Shown: one piece after another, positions 23,908 through 32,671 of the stretch
Layout: the number at the start of each line of letters is the position of its first letter
How positions within the stretch are numbered: position 1 is the stretch's first letter
DNA from: Apopatosoma sp963618495
Lineage (GTDB): Bacteria; Bacillota; Clostridia; Oscillospirales; CAG-272
Length of the DNA stretch: 64,000 nt
Assembly (NCBI GenBank): GCA_963618495.1
Contig: CAVESF010000005.1
Span: forward strand, 32,624-96,623
Direction of reading: 5' to 3'
Translations under genes and position numbers: made by a program
Notes under the pieces: model-generated
The model's database searches: none
Told to the model about the DNA's origin: nothing
Seen by the model: the letters and a program-made list of their open reading frames with translations, nothing else

Positions 23908-24219
23908 TTATTTTCCCTCCCTTATGTGTGCAATGGCAAGCTCCAGAAGAAGCTTTACATGGTCATCCGCGAGAGAATATGTCATATTCTGCCCCGAGCG
24001 CGTCTGGCGTATTATATTTGAGCGGCGAAGCACCGCAAGCTGATGTGAAACAGCCGATTGGCTCATTTCCGTTTTCTCGGCGATATGCTTCACGCAATGT
24101 GCGCCCGAAAGAAGAACGAAGAGAATCTTTATGCGTGAGCTGTCCGAAAAAAGCTTGTAGAAATCGGCAAGCTCGAAATATTCTTCTTCTGTCGAGTGCA
24201 TTATGGTGTCCTGAAACAT
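23908..24219 (-). CDS. ArsR/SmtB-family metal-sensing repressor
   Basis: A 103-residue winged-helix repressor. The HTH reads VKHIAEKTEMSQSAVSHQLAVLRRSNII. The last helix carries DxH-x10-HxxE (DDHVKLLLELAIAHIRE), the alpha5 metal site of SmtB/CzrA-type zinc sensors; there is no CVC motif of the arsenic or cadmium alpha3 type. When bound to metal it should leave the operator at 24241-24264 and release the P1B-ATPase gene. AAGGAGG precedes the ATG. Confidence 0.92.
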   Translation of the reverse strand: MFQDTIMHSTEEEYFELADFYKLFSDSSRIKILFVLLSGAHCVKHIAEKTEMSQSAVSHQLAVLRRSNIIRQTRSGQNMTYSLADDHVKLLLELAIAHIREGK

Positions 24220-24240
24220 AGGTATGCCTCCTTTTGTGAA

Positions 24241-24264
24241 GATATGAATATATGTTCATATATC
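24241..24264. promoter_or_regulatory. ArsR-family operator
   Basis: GATATGAA-TATATG-TTCATATATC is a near-perfect inverted repeat of the SmtB/CzrA operator type, directly downstream of the -10 element and about 20 bases before the arsR ATG. Confidence 0.8.
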
Positions 24265-24292
24265 TTATATCACAACCATCGGATTTTGTCAA
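24264..24292 (-). promoter_or_regulatory. Sigma-A promoter of arsR-P1B-ATPase
   Basis: Minus strand TTGACA, 17-nt spacer, TATAAG, abutting the operator. Confidence 0.82.
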
Positions 24293-24369
24293 GTGCTTTT
24301 TTGAAAAAATGAAAATTTTTGTCCCTGAAAATACGAAAAACAAAACTTACCTCATTTTTCTTATTTCTA

Positions 24370-24398
24370 TGGACTTTTCGGGAAAAAGGTGGTATTAT
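24370..24398 (+). promoter_or_regulatory. Candidate promoter of the 278-residue membrane protein
   Basis: TGGACT, 17-nt spacer, TATTAT, about 45 bases before the TTG start. Confidence 0.55.
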
Positions 24399-24442
24399 AT
24401 AAATAATGAAACAAAAATGAAACAAAAACGGAGGACAAAGCT

Positions 24443-25279
24443 TTGCAAAAACGCAGAACTTCCTTTTATATTTATCTTGCGGTGCTTGCCGTGCTGACGC
24501 TTGCGCTTTCCGCCTACAGGAGCGTGGCGCTCATGCGCTCGCTTTCGGAATGCGATTCCGTAAAGGTCTTTTCCGAGGGCTTTTATACCTCGCATACCGT
24601 CTATAAAATCTCTATTCCCGTATTCGTCGTGATTTCGGCGCTCGCGCTGATTTTCGCAAAAGGGAAGAAAACCGTTACATTCTCTCCCACCGAGGGAAAG
24701 GGCGGCAGAACAGCGGCGCTGATCTGCGGCATCGGTTTTGCCGTTTGCGGTGCGCTGACACTTATCAGCTTTATTCCCGAGATAGGCGCGGGCGGATTCG
24801 GTCTTCTCAATTTCGCGCGGCTTATCTGCGTACTTCTGATGATTCCCTGCGCGATATATTTCATAAATATATATGCGGGCTTCCTCGGAGAGGGAAAAGC
24901 ATGGATTTTCGCTCTTTCGCTCCCCGTCTGGGCGACGTTGATGATAGTGACGGAATATTTCGATACATGTTTTGCTTTCAATAATCCGCTCCGCGTCTCG
25001 GGAAATGTCGCGTTTGCCTCGGTGATACTATTCATGCTCTTTGAAGCAAGAGCAAACCTTGCTTATCCCTGCGGCAAATTTTATATGGCGATACTTGCCG
25101 CCCTGCCTTGCATGGTGGCTATCCATATCATTCCTGTACTTGCCGCTCTGCCAAGTATACTCGGCAGCGGACTCGAATTTTTCTCTTTCGAACTGCTTTC
25201 GGATATCGTATTTCTGCCGATTCTGGTTTACATGGTGGCAAGGAGTGTTTCATCTGTGCGGAAGATTGCCGAAAAATAA
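24443..25279 (+). CDS. Multi-pass membrane protein of unknown function
   Basis: A 278-residue protein with about eight hydrophobic helices, from IYLAVLAVLTLALSAY at the N-terminus to SDIVFLPILVYMVARSV near the end. The start is TTG with GGAGG eight bases upstream; no in-frame ATG has a ribosome site. I recognise no family motif. It stands alone between the metal-export unit (divergent) and glnN. The cytoplasmic tail is short and basic. No function is proposed. Confidence 0.8.
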   Translation: MQKRRTSFYIYLAVLAVLTLALSAYRSVALMRSLSECDSVKVFSEGFYTSHTVYKISIPVFVVISALALIFAKGKKTVTFSPTEGKGGRTAALICGIGFAVCGALTLISFIPEIGAGGFGLLNFARLICVLLMIPCAIYFINIYAGFLGEGKAWIFALSLPVWATLMIVTEYFDTCFAFNNPLRVSGNVAFASVILFMLFEARANLAYPCGKFYMAILAALPCMVAIHIIPVLAALPSILGSGLEFFSFELLSDIVFLPILVYMVARSVSSVRKIAEK

Positions 25280-25303
25280 TCGAAAAAAATTTTCAAAAAA
25301 CTA

Positions 25304-25332
25304 TTGACAAATCGCGTTTTTGTCTATATAAT
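25304..25332 (+). promoter_or_regulatory. Perfect-consensus sigma-A promoter of glnN
   Basis: TTGACA, 17-nt spacer, TATAAT. Start of transcription is expected near 25339. Confidence 0.88.
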
Positions 25333-25348
25333 AACTGCATAATACAGC

Positions 25349-25386
25349 AAGGGCGCTGTGGCATATGCCATAGCGCCCCTTTTTTT
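25349..25386 (+). terminator. Leader terminator (attenuator) before glnN
   Basis: GGGCGCTGTGGCAT/ATGCCATAGCGCCC followed by seven T, only about 10 nt after the predicted transcription start and 30 nt before the glnN ATG. ACAGC at 25343-25347 could instead pair with GCTGT inside the first arm, around the 6-nt loop AAGGGC, which would weaken the terminator. Confidence 0.8.
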
Positions 25387-25417
25387 GTTTAAATTTCAAT
25401 CTAAGGAGAATATTATC

Positions 25418-27502
25418 ATGAAGGTTTCTGAAGTTTACGGTTCTATGGTTTTCGGAGACAGCGTTATGCGCGAGCGACTTCCCAAGGAGGTCTACAAGCG
25501 TCTGCGCAAGACTATAGACGATGGCAAAAGCCTCGATCCCGAGATAGCGGGAGTTGTGGCAAACGCGATGAAAGACTGGGCTATCTCGCTCGGCGCGACG
25601 CATTTTACGCATTGGTTCCAGCCGATGACAGGCGTCACGGCAGAGAAGCATGACAGCTTCATTTCGCTTTCGCCCTCGGGCATAATAATGGAATTTTCGG
25701 GCAAGGAGCTCATCAAGGGCGAATCCGACGCTTCCAGCTTCCCGAACGGCGGTATCCGCGCCACATTCGAGGCGAGAGGCTACACGGCATGGGACGCGAC
25801 TTCATATGCTTTCGTAAAGGATAAAACGCTCTATATTCCTACGGCTTTCTGCTCCTACGGCGGCGAAGCGCTCGACAAGAAAACACCGCTTCTGCGTTCT
25901 ATGGAGACGATAAACAAACATGCGATGCGCATAATGAAGCTCTTCGGAAACGCGGATGTGAAGCGCGTTTATACGACGGTCGGCGCGGAGCAGGAATATT
26001 TTCTCATAGACAAGGCTCTCTTCGACGCGAGAAAGGATCTTTCCTTCACGGGACGCACGCTTTTCGGCGCAAAGCCGCCGAAAGGGCAGGAGATGGAGGA
26101 CCACTACTACGGTTGTATCAAGCCGCGCGTAAAGGAATTTATGGATGAGCTTGACGAGGAACTCTGGAAACTCGGCATCCCCGCAAAAACAGAGCATAAC
26201 GAGGTCGCGCCCTCTCAGCATGAGGCTGCCGTTGTCTATACCACGACAAACACCGCGACGGACAATAACCAGCTCATGATGGAGATGATGAAAAAGATTG
26301 CTCCCAGACACGGGCTTGCCTGCCTGCTCCATGAGAAGCCTTTCGCGGGCGTAAACGGAAGCGGCAAGCACAATAACTGGTCTATCGCCACAGACACGGG
26401 CGTAAACCTGCTTGAGCCTGGCGAAACGCCTTATGAAAACGCGCAGTTCCTGCTTTTCCTCTGCGCCGTTATCCGCGCTGTCGATAAGCATCAGGATTTG
26501 CTCCGCATCAGCGTTTCGAGCGCGGGCAATGACCACCGTCTCGGCGCAAACGAGGCTCCGCCCGCGGTTATTTCCATGTTCCTCGGCGACGAGCTGACAG
26601 AGGTTCTCGAGGCGGTAAAGACAGATGCGGGCTACTCCAAAAAGGAAGCCGACATCATGCGTATCGGCGTTCATACCCTGCCGAAATTCCCGCGCGATAT
26701 GACAGACAGAAACCGCACCTCGCCTTTTGCTTTCACGGGCAATAAGTTTGAGTTCCGTATGCCCGGCTCATCGCTTTCCATCGCCGATGTGAATACCGTG
26801 CTAAATACGATAGTTGCCGAGTCGCTCGACGATTTCGCCACGGCACTCGAAAATACGGATGATTTCGAGGGACTGCTCCATACGCTCATTCAGGATACGA
26901 TAAAAGAGCATGGCAATATCATTTTTAATGGCAACAACTATTCCGCCGACTGGCTCGAGGAAGCAAAGCACCGTGGACTTCTCAACCTGCCGTCCACACC
27001 CGATGCGCTGAAATATTTTGTTTCCGATACGAATAAGGCTCTCTTTGAGAAATATCGCGTTCTCTCGGGAACAGAGCTTGTCGCCCGCCATGAGATACTG
27101 CTCGAAAACTACTGCAAAACGATAAATATCGAAGCGTTGACCATGCTTGAGATGGTGAAGAAAGACATCATTCCCGCGATAAGCGAATATACAGGCTCGC
27201 TCGCTTCATCCGCGCTTGCAAAGAGAAGCGCATGCGAGGGAATCTCGACGGAAGCCGAGGAGAGCATCATCCGCAAGCTCGGCGCACTGCTCAATTCCGT
27301 CTACAGCAAGACAGAGGCGCTTTCCGCCGCCACTATTGAGATGAAAACCGCGGCAGGCACAGAGGAAGCCGCAGACTTTGCGAGAAGCACCGTATTTGTG
27401 GCAATGCAGGAGCTTCGTGCCGTTGTCGATGAGGCGGAGACGCTCGTCGGCTCCGAATACTGGCCGCTTCCTACATACAGCGAGATGCTTTTCAGCGTCT
27501 GA
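25418..27502 (+). CDS. glnN: Glutamine synthetase type III
   Basis: A 694-residue enzyme, about twice the length of type I subunits and typical of GSIII. It makes glutamine from glutamate, ammonia and ATP. Characteristic stretches are EHNEVAPSQHEAA, KPFAGVNGSGKHNNW, SAGNDHRLGANEAPPAV, and NRTSPFAFTGNKFEFR. I start at MKVSEVYGSMVF, which has AAGGAG upstream; a longer open frame would run through the leader terminator. The gene has a perfect promoter but a terminator in its leader, so it is probably controlled by nitrogen status through read-through. No ANTAR or other antiterminator gene is in the window. Confidence 0.97.
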   Translation: MKVSEVYGSMVFGDSVMRERLPKEVYKRLRKTIDDGKSLDPEIAGVVANAMKDWAISLGATHFTHWFQPMTGVTAEKHDSFISLSPSGIIMEFSGKELIKGESDASSFPNGGIRATFEARGYTAWDATSYAFVKDKTLYIPTAFCSYGGEALDKKTPLLRSMETINKHAMRIMKLFGNADVKRVYTTVGAEQEYFLIDKALFDARKDLSFTGRTLFGAKPPKGQEMEDHYYGCIKPRVKEFMDELDEELWKLGIPAKTEHNEVAPSQHEAAVVYTTTNTATDNNQLMMEMMKKIAPRHGLACLLHEKPFAGVNGSGKHNNWSIATDTGVNLLEPGETPYENAQFLLFLCAVIRAVDKHQDLLRISVSSAGNDHRLGANEAPPAVISMFLGDELTEVLEAVKTDAGYSKKEADIMRIGVHTLPKFPRDMTDRNRTSPFAFTGNKFEFRMPGSSLSIADVNTVLNTIVAESLDDFATALENTDDFEGLLHTLIQDTIKEHGNIIFNGNNYSADWLEEAKHRGLLNLPSTPDALKYFVSDTNKALFEKYRVLSGTELVARHEILLENYCKTINIEALTMLEMVKKDIIPAISEYTGSLASSALAKRSACEGISTEAEESIIRKLGALLNSVYSKTEALSAATIEMKTAAGTEEAADFARSTVFVAMQELRAVVDEAETLVGSEYWPLPTYSEMLFSV

Positions 27503-27520
27503 TAACGGAATGCTTTACCG

Positions 27521-27545
27521 ATATCCACCCGCCTCGGGTGGATAT
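27521..27545 (+). terminator. Hairpin after glnN, possible terminator
   Basis: ATATCCACCCG/CGGGTGGATAT, a perfect 11-bp stem with a CCT loop, followed by a T-containing but broken tract (TTGATATTTG). Confidence 0.55.
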
Positions 27546-27619
27546 TTGATATTTGCCGCAATTTTGTGCGCTTATTTCAGTCGAAAGATTGCGGTTTGCC
27601 TCTCTTTTTGCCGAAAGTA

Positions 27620-27648
27620 TTGACAGCGCAGAAAAAACATGGTAAACT
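27620..27648 (+). promoter_or_regulatory. Sigma-A promoter of the 235-residue lipoprotein gene
   Basis: TTGACA, 17-nt spacer, TAAACT, about 38 bases before the ATG. Confidence 0.72.
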
Positions 27649-27685
27649 TAATAAAAAGCTTTAAGAAGCAAGAGGGGGATATATT

Positions 27686-28393
27686 ATGAAAAGAAGCATT
27701 AAGACAGCACTTGTGCTGTTACTTCTTTTGTCATGCATCGCAGCATTTGCTTCCTGCGGGATTATTCAGACATATGAAAATATTACCGTGCAGGGCGAGA
27801 TTTATTCTTTCGGCAAGCAGACGGTTATGCTGAACAGCATTCTGCCGGAGGGCGGTGTCGCCGCTAAATTCAAGAAGAGCATTTCCGCTTCGGATATAGA
27901 ATTTTCCGATGCGCTTGAGGGAAAGGTTATCGACAAGGTTACTTTTATCGATGAATACAATGTCGAACTTGAGCTTTCCGGAAAAACAAAGGAAAACGGC
28001 GGGGACGGCGTTTTCGGCACGGTGACCGTGCTTACAAGCGGACTTGAAAGCGGTGGCAAATCCACCTGCCATATAGAACTGAAAGGTCCCTCTGTGGTGA
28101 CGGAATCAGCGTATTCAAACAGCTTTACGGCGCGCGACCTCACACTCTATAATGTCTCATCCACGATATCGCTTCCCATGGGCGAATTTACGGACAAAGC
28201 CGATGCCGAGCATATACGACTTGCCGACCCGAGTCTGGGCAGGCTGGAAATAAAGCTGGAGGACGGCAAGCTGACTCTCAGCGTCATCAACTGCCTCTCG
28301 GCAGAGCCATCCGTCATCATCGCGCCCGAGGCTACGACAATAGGATTGGAATTTTCCGTATGCATCGGCGTATACGATGTGTATTCTTATTAA
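27686..28393 (+). CDS. Lipoprotein of unknown function
   Basis: A 235-residue protein with signal peptide and lipobox (FASC at about residue 24). The mature part is beta-rich, with alternating hydrophobic strands (VTFIDEYNVELELSG, CHIELKGPSVVTE, GRLEIKLEDGKLTLSVINC) that suggest a beta-sandwich. I recognise no named domain. AGAGGGGG precedes the ATG, and the gene forms its own transcription unit between a strong promoter and a strong terminator. Confidence 0.82.
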   Translation: MKRSIKTALVLLLLLSCIAAFASCGIIQTYENITVQGEIYSFGKQTVMLNSILPEGGVAAKFKKSISASDIEFSDALEGKVIDKVTFIDEYNVELELSGKTKENGGDGVFGTVTVLTSGLESGGKSTCHIELKGPSVVTESAYSNSFTARDLTLYNVSSTISLPMGEFTDKADAEHIRLADPSLGRLEIKLEDGKLTLSVINCLSAEPSVIIAPEATTIGLEFSVCIGVYDVYSY

Positions 28394-28409
28394 ATAAAGA
28401 TGAAAAAAC

Positions 28410-28455
28410 GGTTCTATAATAAAAGTCGGGGAACCCCGACTTTTATTATAGAACC
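28410..28455. terminator. Bidirectional terminator with 22-bp perfect arms
   Basis: GGTTCTATAATAAAAGTCGGGG and its exact complement, separated by AA, with A-runs before and after. It lies between the convergent lipoprotein and clpB genes. Confidence 0.88.
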
Positions 28456-28458
28456 AAA

Positions 28459-28493
28459 AAATCGCCGTTCGCTTCCGCGGGCGGCGATTTTCA
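28459..28493 (-). terminator. Terminator after clpB
   Basis: Minus strand AAAATCGCCG/CGGCGATTTT stem followed by T-rich sequence, 10 bases past the clpB stop. Confidence 0.8.
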
Positions 28494-28502
28494 TTATGCT
28501 GA

Positions 28503-31097
28503 TTATTCTTTTGTTGTTACCATGAGTCCGTTCTCGTCCGCAGTAAGGCAGAACTGTGTGCCGGGTGCGGGATTGTCGGCGATAAGCTTTCTTGCGATAA
28601 TCGTTTCGGCTTCGGACTGGATAAATCTCTTTATCGGGCGTGCGCCGTAGATAGGACTGTATGCCGTATCTATGATATAATTCTTTGCGCTCTCGTCTAT
28701 GGTAAGTCTGATATGCCTGTCGGCAAGTCTCTTTTTGAGGTCCTTGAAGAGAAGCTCTACTATCTTGCCGATATCATCCTTTGTCAGCGGCTTGTAGAAT
28801 ACTATTTCATCAAGCCTGTTGAGAAATTCCGGACGGAATGTGCGGCGGAGCAGAGCATTTACTCCCTCGCGAGCCTGCTCGTTTATTTCGCCGTCATCGC
28901 CGATGCCGTCAAGGATGATATCCGAACCGAGATTGGATGTCATGATGATAACGGTATTTTTGAAATCTACCGTTCTGCCCTTGCTGTCCGTAACTCTGCC
29001 GTCGTCAAGTACCTGAAGCAGTACATTAAAAACATCGGGATGAGCTTTTTCAACTTCATCGAAAAGAATTACGCTGTAAGGACGGCGGCGGACCGCCTCG
29101 GTGAGCTGACCGCCCTCATCATAGCCGACATAGCCGGGAGGCGCTCCGATAAGACGCGATACGGAGTATTTCTCCATATATTCGCTCATGTCGATTCTTA
29201 TCATATTGTGCTCGTCATCAAAAAGCGCTTCCGCAAGAGCCTTTGCAAGCTCTGTTTTGCCGACGCCCGTAGGACCGAGGAAGAGAAATGAACCGATAGG
29301 TCTGCGTGGGTCTTTTATGCCGGCACGCGAACGCAGGATAGCATCCGCAACCTTTGAAACGGCGGCATCCTGACCTATCACGCGGTGATGGAGTATATCG
29401 TCGAGATGAAGCAGCTTGTCGCGCTCGCCCTCCATAAGCTTGGATACGGGAACGCCGCTCCAGCGGGAAACTATCTTCGCTATTTCTTCTTCACCGACGG
29501 AATTGCGCAGGAGCGTATTGCCCTCGTCATTCTGTTCATTCTTCTCGGCTTCTTCAAGCTCTTTCTGGAGTCCGGGAAGCTTGCCGTATTTGAGCTCTGC
29601 AGCTTTTTGCAGGTCGTACATATTCTGTGCGCGTTCGATTTCGGCATTTGTAGCCTCTATCTGCTCACGCAGTTTTGCAACCTTGTCGATGCCTTCCTTT
29701 TCGCTTTCCCATTTAGCTTTGCCCTCGGAGAATGTGGCACGAAGCTTCGAAAGTTCTTCCTGTATCTCATGCAGATGCTCTGCCGAGAGTTGGTCAGTTT
29801 CTTTCTTCAGCGCGGCTTCTTCTATTTCAAGCTGCATTATCTTGCGGGAAATTTCATCCAGCTCTGTCGGCATGGAATTCATTTCAGTCTTTATCATAGC
29901 GCAGGCTTCATCAACGAGGTCAATTGCCTTATCGGGGAGGAAACGGTCGGAAATATATCTGTTGGAAAGCACGGCGGCGCTTATGAGTGCGCTGTCGTGA
30001 ATCTTCACGCCGTGGTATACCTCATAGCGTTCTTTCAGACCACGGAGAATGGAAATCGTATCTTCTACGGTAGGTTCCGCTACCATGACAGGCTGAAAAC
30101 GACGCTCGAGAGCGGGGTCTGTTTCGATATATTTGCGGTATTCATTGAGCGTGGTAGCACCGATGCAATGGAGTTCACCGCGTGCAAGCATAGGCTTTAA
30201 GAGGTTGCCCGCGTCCATTGCGCCGTCGGTTTTGCCTGCGCCGACTATCGTATGAAGCTCATCTATAAAGAGGATTATTTTGCCCTCTGCCGCCTTGACT
30301 TCTTCGAGAACGGCTTTCAGACGCTCTTCAAATTCGCCGCGGAATTTTGCGCCCGCGATGAGCGCACCCATATCCAGCGAGAAGATTTCACGGTTTTTCA
30401 GATTCTCGGGGACATCGCCGCGTACTATACGGATGGCAAGTCCCTCGGCAATAGCTGTTTTACCTACGCCGGGTTCACCGATAAGACAAGGATTGTTCTT
30501 TGTCTTACGCGAAAGTATACGGATGACATTTCTTATTTCGTCATCTCTGCCTATCACGGGGTCGAGCTTCTGTGCGCGGGCAAGAGCCACGAGGTCCTGA
30601 CCGTATTTCTTGAGGACGTCGTATTTGCCCTCGGGATTATCCGTATCAACGCGGACATTTCCGCGGATTTCGCGCAGTGCGGAGCAGAATTTTTCGCGCT
30701 CGATGCCGTAGTCGCGGAAGAGCTTTTTTATAAATTCGCTCGGCTTGTCCATCATGCCGAGTATGATATGCTCGACGGAAACATAACTGTCGTTCATCGC
30801 GTCGGCTTCCTTTTCGGCTTCGGCAAGAGCGGAGGCGAGCGTGGAATCCATATAGAGATTATCGCCGCCGCCCGTTACCTTGGGCATGGAAGCTATTTTC
30901 TTTTCAATCTCACTTATCATGCGCGAGGTGTCGGCGCCGCATTTTGCGAAAAGATTCGGGATAACGCCTTCCTTCTGCGAAACGAGAGCATAGAGCAGAT
31001 GCTCCTCGGTGAGATTCTGATTTGCATTTGAGAGCGCTTCATTCTGCGCTGCCTGCAATGCTTCTATACTTTTCTGAGTGAATTTTTGCATGTTCAT
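28503..31097 (-). CDS. clpB: ATP-dependent disaggregase ClpB
   Basis: A full-length 864-residue Hsp100 chaperone that pulls polypeptides out of aggregates with DnaK. An N-terminal Clp_N repeat domain (about 1-150) is followed by the first AAA+ module (GEPGVGKT, IILFIDELHT), a long coiled-coil M domain (about 400-530), and the second AAA+ module (GPTGVGKT, VILFDEVEKAHPDV). The M domain separates it from ClpC and ClpA. GAAGGTG precedes the ATG. There is no CIRCE inverted repeat upstream; instead a ribbon-helix-helix gene comes first in the same unit and may control it. Confidence 0.97.
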   Translation of the reverse strand: MNMQKFTQKSIEALQAAQNEALSNANQNLTEEHLLYALVSQKEGVIPNLFAKCGADTSRMISEIEKKIASMPKVTGGGDNLYMDSTLASALAEAEKEADAMNDSYVSVEHIILGMMDKPSEFIKKLFRDYGIEREKFCSALREIRGNVRVDTDNPEGKYDVLKKYGQDLVALARAQKLDPVIGRDDEIRNVIRILSRKTKNNPCLIGEPGVGKTAIAEGLAIRIVRGDVPENLKNREIFSLDMGALIAGAKFRGEFEERLKAVLEEVKAAEGKIILFIDELHTIVGAGKTDGAMDAGNLLKPMLARGELHCIGATTLNEYRKYIETDPALERRFQPVMVAEPTVEDTISILRGLKERYEVYHGVKIHDSALISAAVLSNRYISDRFLPDKAIDLVDEACAMIKTEMNSMPTELDEISRKIMQLEIEEAALKKETDQLSAEHLHEIQEELSKLRATFSEGKAKWESEKEGIDKVAKLREQIEATNAEIERAQNMYDLQKAAELKYGKLPGLQKELEEAEKNEQNDEGNTLLRNSVGEEEIAKIVSRWSGVPVSKLMEGERDKLLHLDDILHHRVIGQDAAVSKVADAILRSRAGIKDPRRPIGSFLFLGPTGVGKTELAKALAEALFDDEHNMIRIDMSEYMEKYSVSRLIGAPPGYVGYDEGGQLTEAVRRRPYSVILFDEVEKAHPDVFNVLLQVLDDGRVTDSKGRTVDFKNTVIIMTSNLGSDIILDGIGDDGEINEQAREGVNALLRRTFRPEFLNRLDEIVFYKPLTKDDIGKIVELLFKDLKKRLADRHIRLTIDESAKNYIIDTAYSPIYGARPIKRFIQSEAETIIARKLIADNPAPGTQFCLTADENGLMVTTKE

Positions 31098-31139
31098 AAA
31101 AACACCTTCTTTACTTTACGGTTATGCGGGAAACGGAAA

Positions 31140-31769
31140 TCAACTGCGGACAAAGCTGTCCGCATATATTTTGCGGACGGCGGCTTTGGCATCCTCAACA
31201 TTGTCGATTCGGCGGAAATATTCTTTCATCGCCTTGTCAAAAACCTTGATGTAATCCGAAATTATTTTATCTGCGGGGATCCCGTCTTCTCTCTTGTAAT
31301 AAATTTTACGGAAAAATCTGTCGCGTTCTATTTTGTATTCGATATCGCCGAGATATTCTTTTTCAGCCTCTACCCATGCGCGGTAAAAGCCCTGAACGCC
31401 CGCGATAAGCGATTCGTTCTGCGTGCGCATGGAAACGCGAAACTCGCCTATGCCCTCGTCGCCTGCGGTCTTATACAGCTGAACACTGTAGCGCACTGTG
31501 GGATTGTATTTATACGCGAGTGCCGAACGCAGATTCAGCATCGTATCGGACGGAGGCGCAAGTATCTGAAATTCATCGCCTACGCAGAGAATGTTTTCGA
31601 TACTCTTGAAAATCTCGCCGAGACGCATTTCCGGCGTCTTGTATGAGACATAGTTTGCAAGAATACGGTTTATCATTCCCGAGCGGCTTGTGCCGTTTTT
31701 ATATGCGAGCAGATCTATCGCATCGACTATTTCGTCCGAGAGGACGAGGGAATATACACTTTTTTTCAT
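31140..31769 (-). CDS. Ribbon-helix-helix protein upstream of clpB
   Basis: A 209-residue protein. The first 45 residues look like an RHH DNA-binding unit (KKSVYSLVLSDEIVDAIDLLAYKNGTSRSGMINRIL), with the strand and two helices of CopG/Arc-type regulators. The remaining 160 residues are mixed alpha/beta with no domain that I recognise (FRVSMRTQNESLIAGVQGFYRAW; RIDNVEDAKAAVRKIY). AGGAGG precedes the ATG and a consensus promoter lies upstream; clpB follows after 42 nt. A repressor that controls its own unit together with clpB is a reasonable inference but not shown. Confidence 0.75.
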   Translation of the reverse strand: MKKSVYSLVLSDEIVDAIDLLAYKNGTSRSGMINRILANYVSYKTPEMRLGEIFKSIENILCVGDEFQILAPPSDTMLNLRSALAYKYNPTVRYSVQLYKTAGDEGIGEFRVSMRTQNESLIAGVQGFYRAWVEAEKEYLGDIEYKIERDRFFRKIYYKREDGIPADKIISDYIKVFDKAMKEYFRRIDNVEDAKAAVRKIYADSFVRS

Positions 31770-31812
31770 AATCAGCCTCCTGTTTTGTCATATCTTTTCC
31801 GTTTACGCGGAT

Positions 31813-31841
31813 ATTATACCACGACTTTTATAATTTGTCAA
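31813..31841 (-). promoter_or_regulatory. Consensus sigma-A promoter of the RHH-clpB unit
   Basis: Minus strand TTGACA, 17-nt spacer, TATAAT. No CIRCE or clear palindrome overlaps it. Confidence 0.82.
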
Positions 31842-31894
31842 GCGTTTTATATAAAATAATTTACGAAATTCATAAAAATTTTTGCGAGGTTGCG

Positions 31895-32620
31895 AGCGAG
31901 AGACCACAAGTCTCCCGCGAAGAAATATTAAAGAAACTTTTCCTTTATCGCGCTTTTCACTGACGAAAAGCGCGATAAAAGTCATTTAAGAGGGCTTTCC
32001 TCCCTCTTAAAAAACACCCTCTGCGTGCACGAGTTAGTCGCGCGAGCCATGCGTGGCGAGTGCGTGCAGCACAGGACAAAGCAAAAATCGGCGGTTTTGC
32101 GCTCCCCGCAATCTCAATCATACCACGCGTGCGAACATATCACACGAAAGAGCCGAGCAGATTCGTGCACGCATTGTCTGCACGCCCGCTGAAAGTGCAT
32201 GGCGGGCGTGGATAATGTGAGTGCGCTGACGGATGAGGTGTTACTACATATATTACCAAAACAAACCCCAAATCTTGCTATGTTCGCACCCGGACACGCA
32301 CCAAAATCTCAACCGCGAGGTTCGCCATAGCCTGACATGGCACAGCAGCAAATCCGAGTCGGCGCTTGAGCGTTTCGAGCCTGTAGCCGTGGTTATGCTG
32401 TAGTCGGACGGTAGTGGCACTTTGTTCGCACTGGTCGCCGCGAGGCGACGGAAGAAGATTTTTAAGAGGATGGAAAATCCTCTCAAATGACTTTTGGTAC
32501 TTTTGGTCATGCAAAAGTACGATAAAGGAAAGGTTTCTTTATGTTTCTTTGCGTCCACCGCAACGGCGGCGGTGCGGAAATGCGCAAAAAAGAAGCAAGA
32601 TAGACGAAAGTGGGGGGGGT
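31895..32620. repeat. Composite intergenic repeat with inverted arms
   Basis: This gene-free stretch is bounded by two inverted copies of one motif: 31920-31990 (minus orientation) and 32475-32560 (plus). The shared core is AAAGAAAC(T/C)TTTCCTTTATCG, then a hairpin, then AAAAGTCATTT(A/G)AGAGG. The hairpin keeps a 9-bp stem through compensatory changes: GCGCTTTTC/GAAAAGCGC on the left, GTACTTTTG/CAAAAGTAC on the right. Inside are other hairpins such as CACGCCCGC/GCGGGCGTG near 32190. Open frames here look like repeat sequence, not genes. I see no transposase. Confidence 0.7.
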
Positions 32621-32671
32621 GAAACTTCCGTTTTCTCTTGCTTCCTGCCGGGGAAACGAATTATATGCCGC

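Noticed and set aside
32253..32558. 101-codon minus-strand frame with LSYFCMTK
   Set aside because: It lies inside the repeat block, has no ribosome site, and a diverged version of its peptide arises from the repeat at 43.6 kb. It is repeat sequence, not a gene.
31895..32620. Possible insertion sequence
   Set aside because: Inverted arms exist but no transposase frame or target duplication is visible; kept as a repeat.
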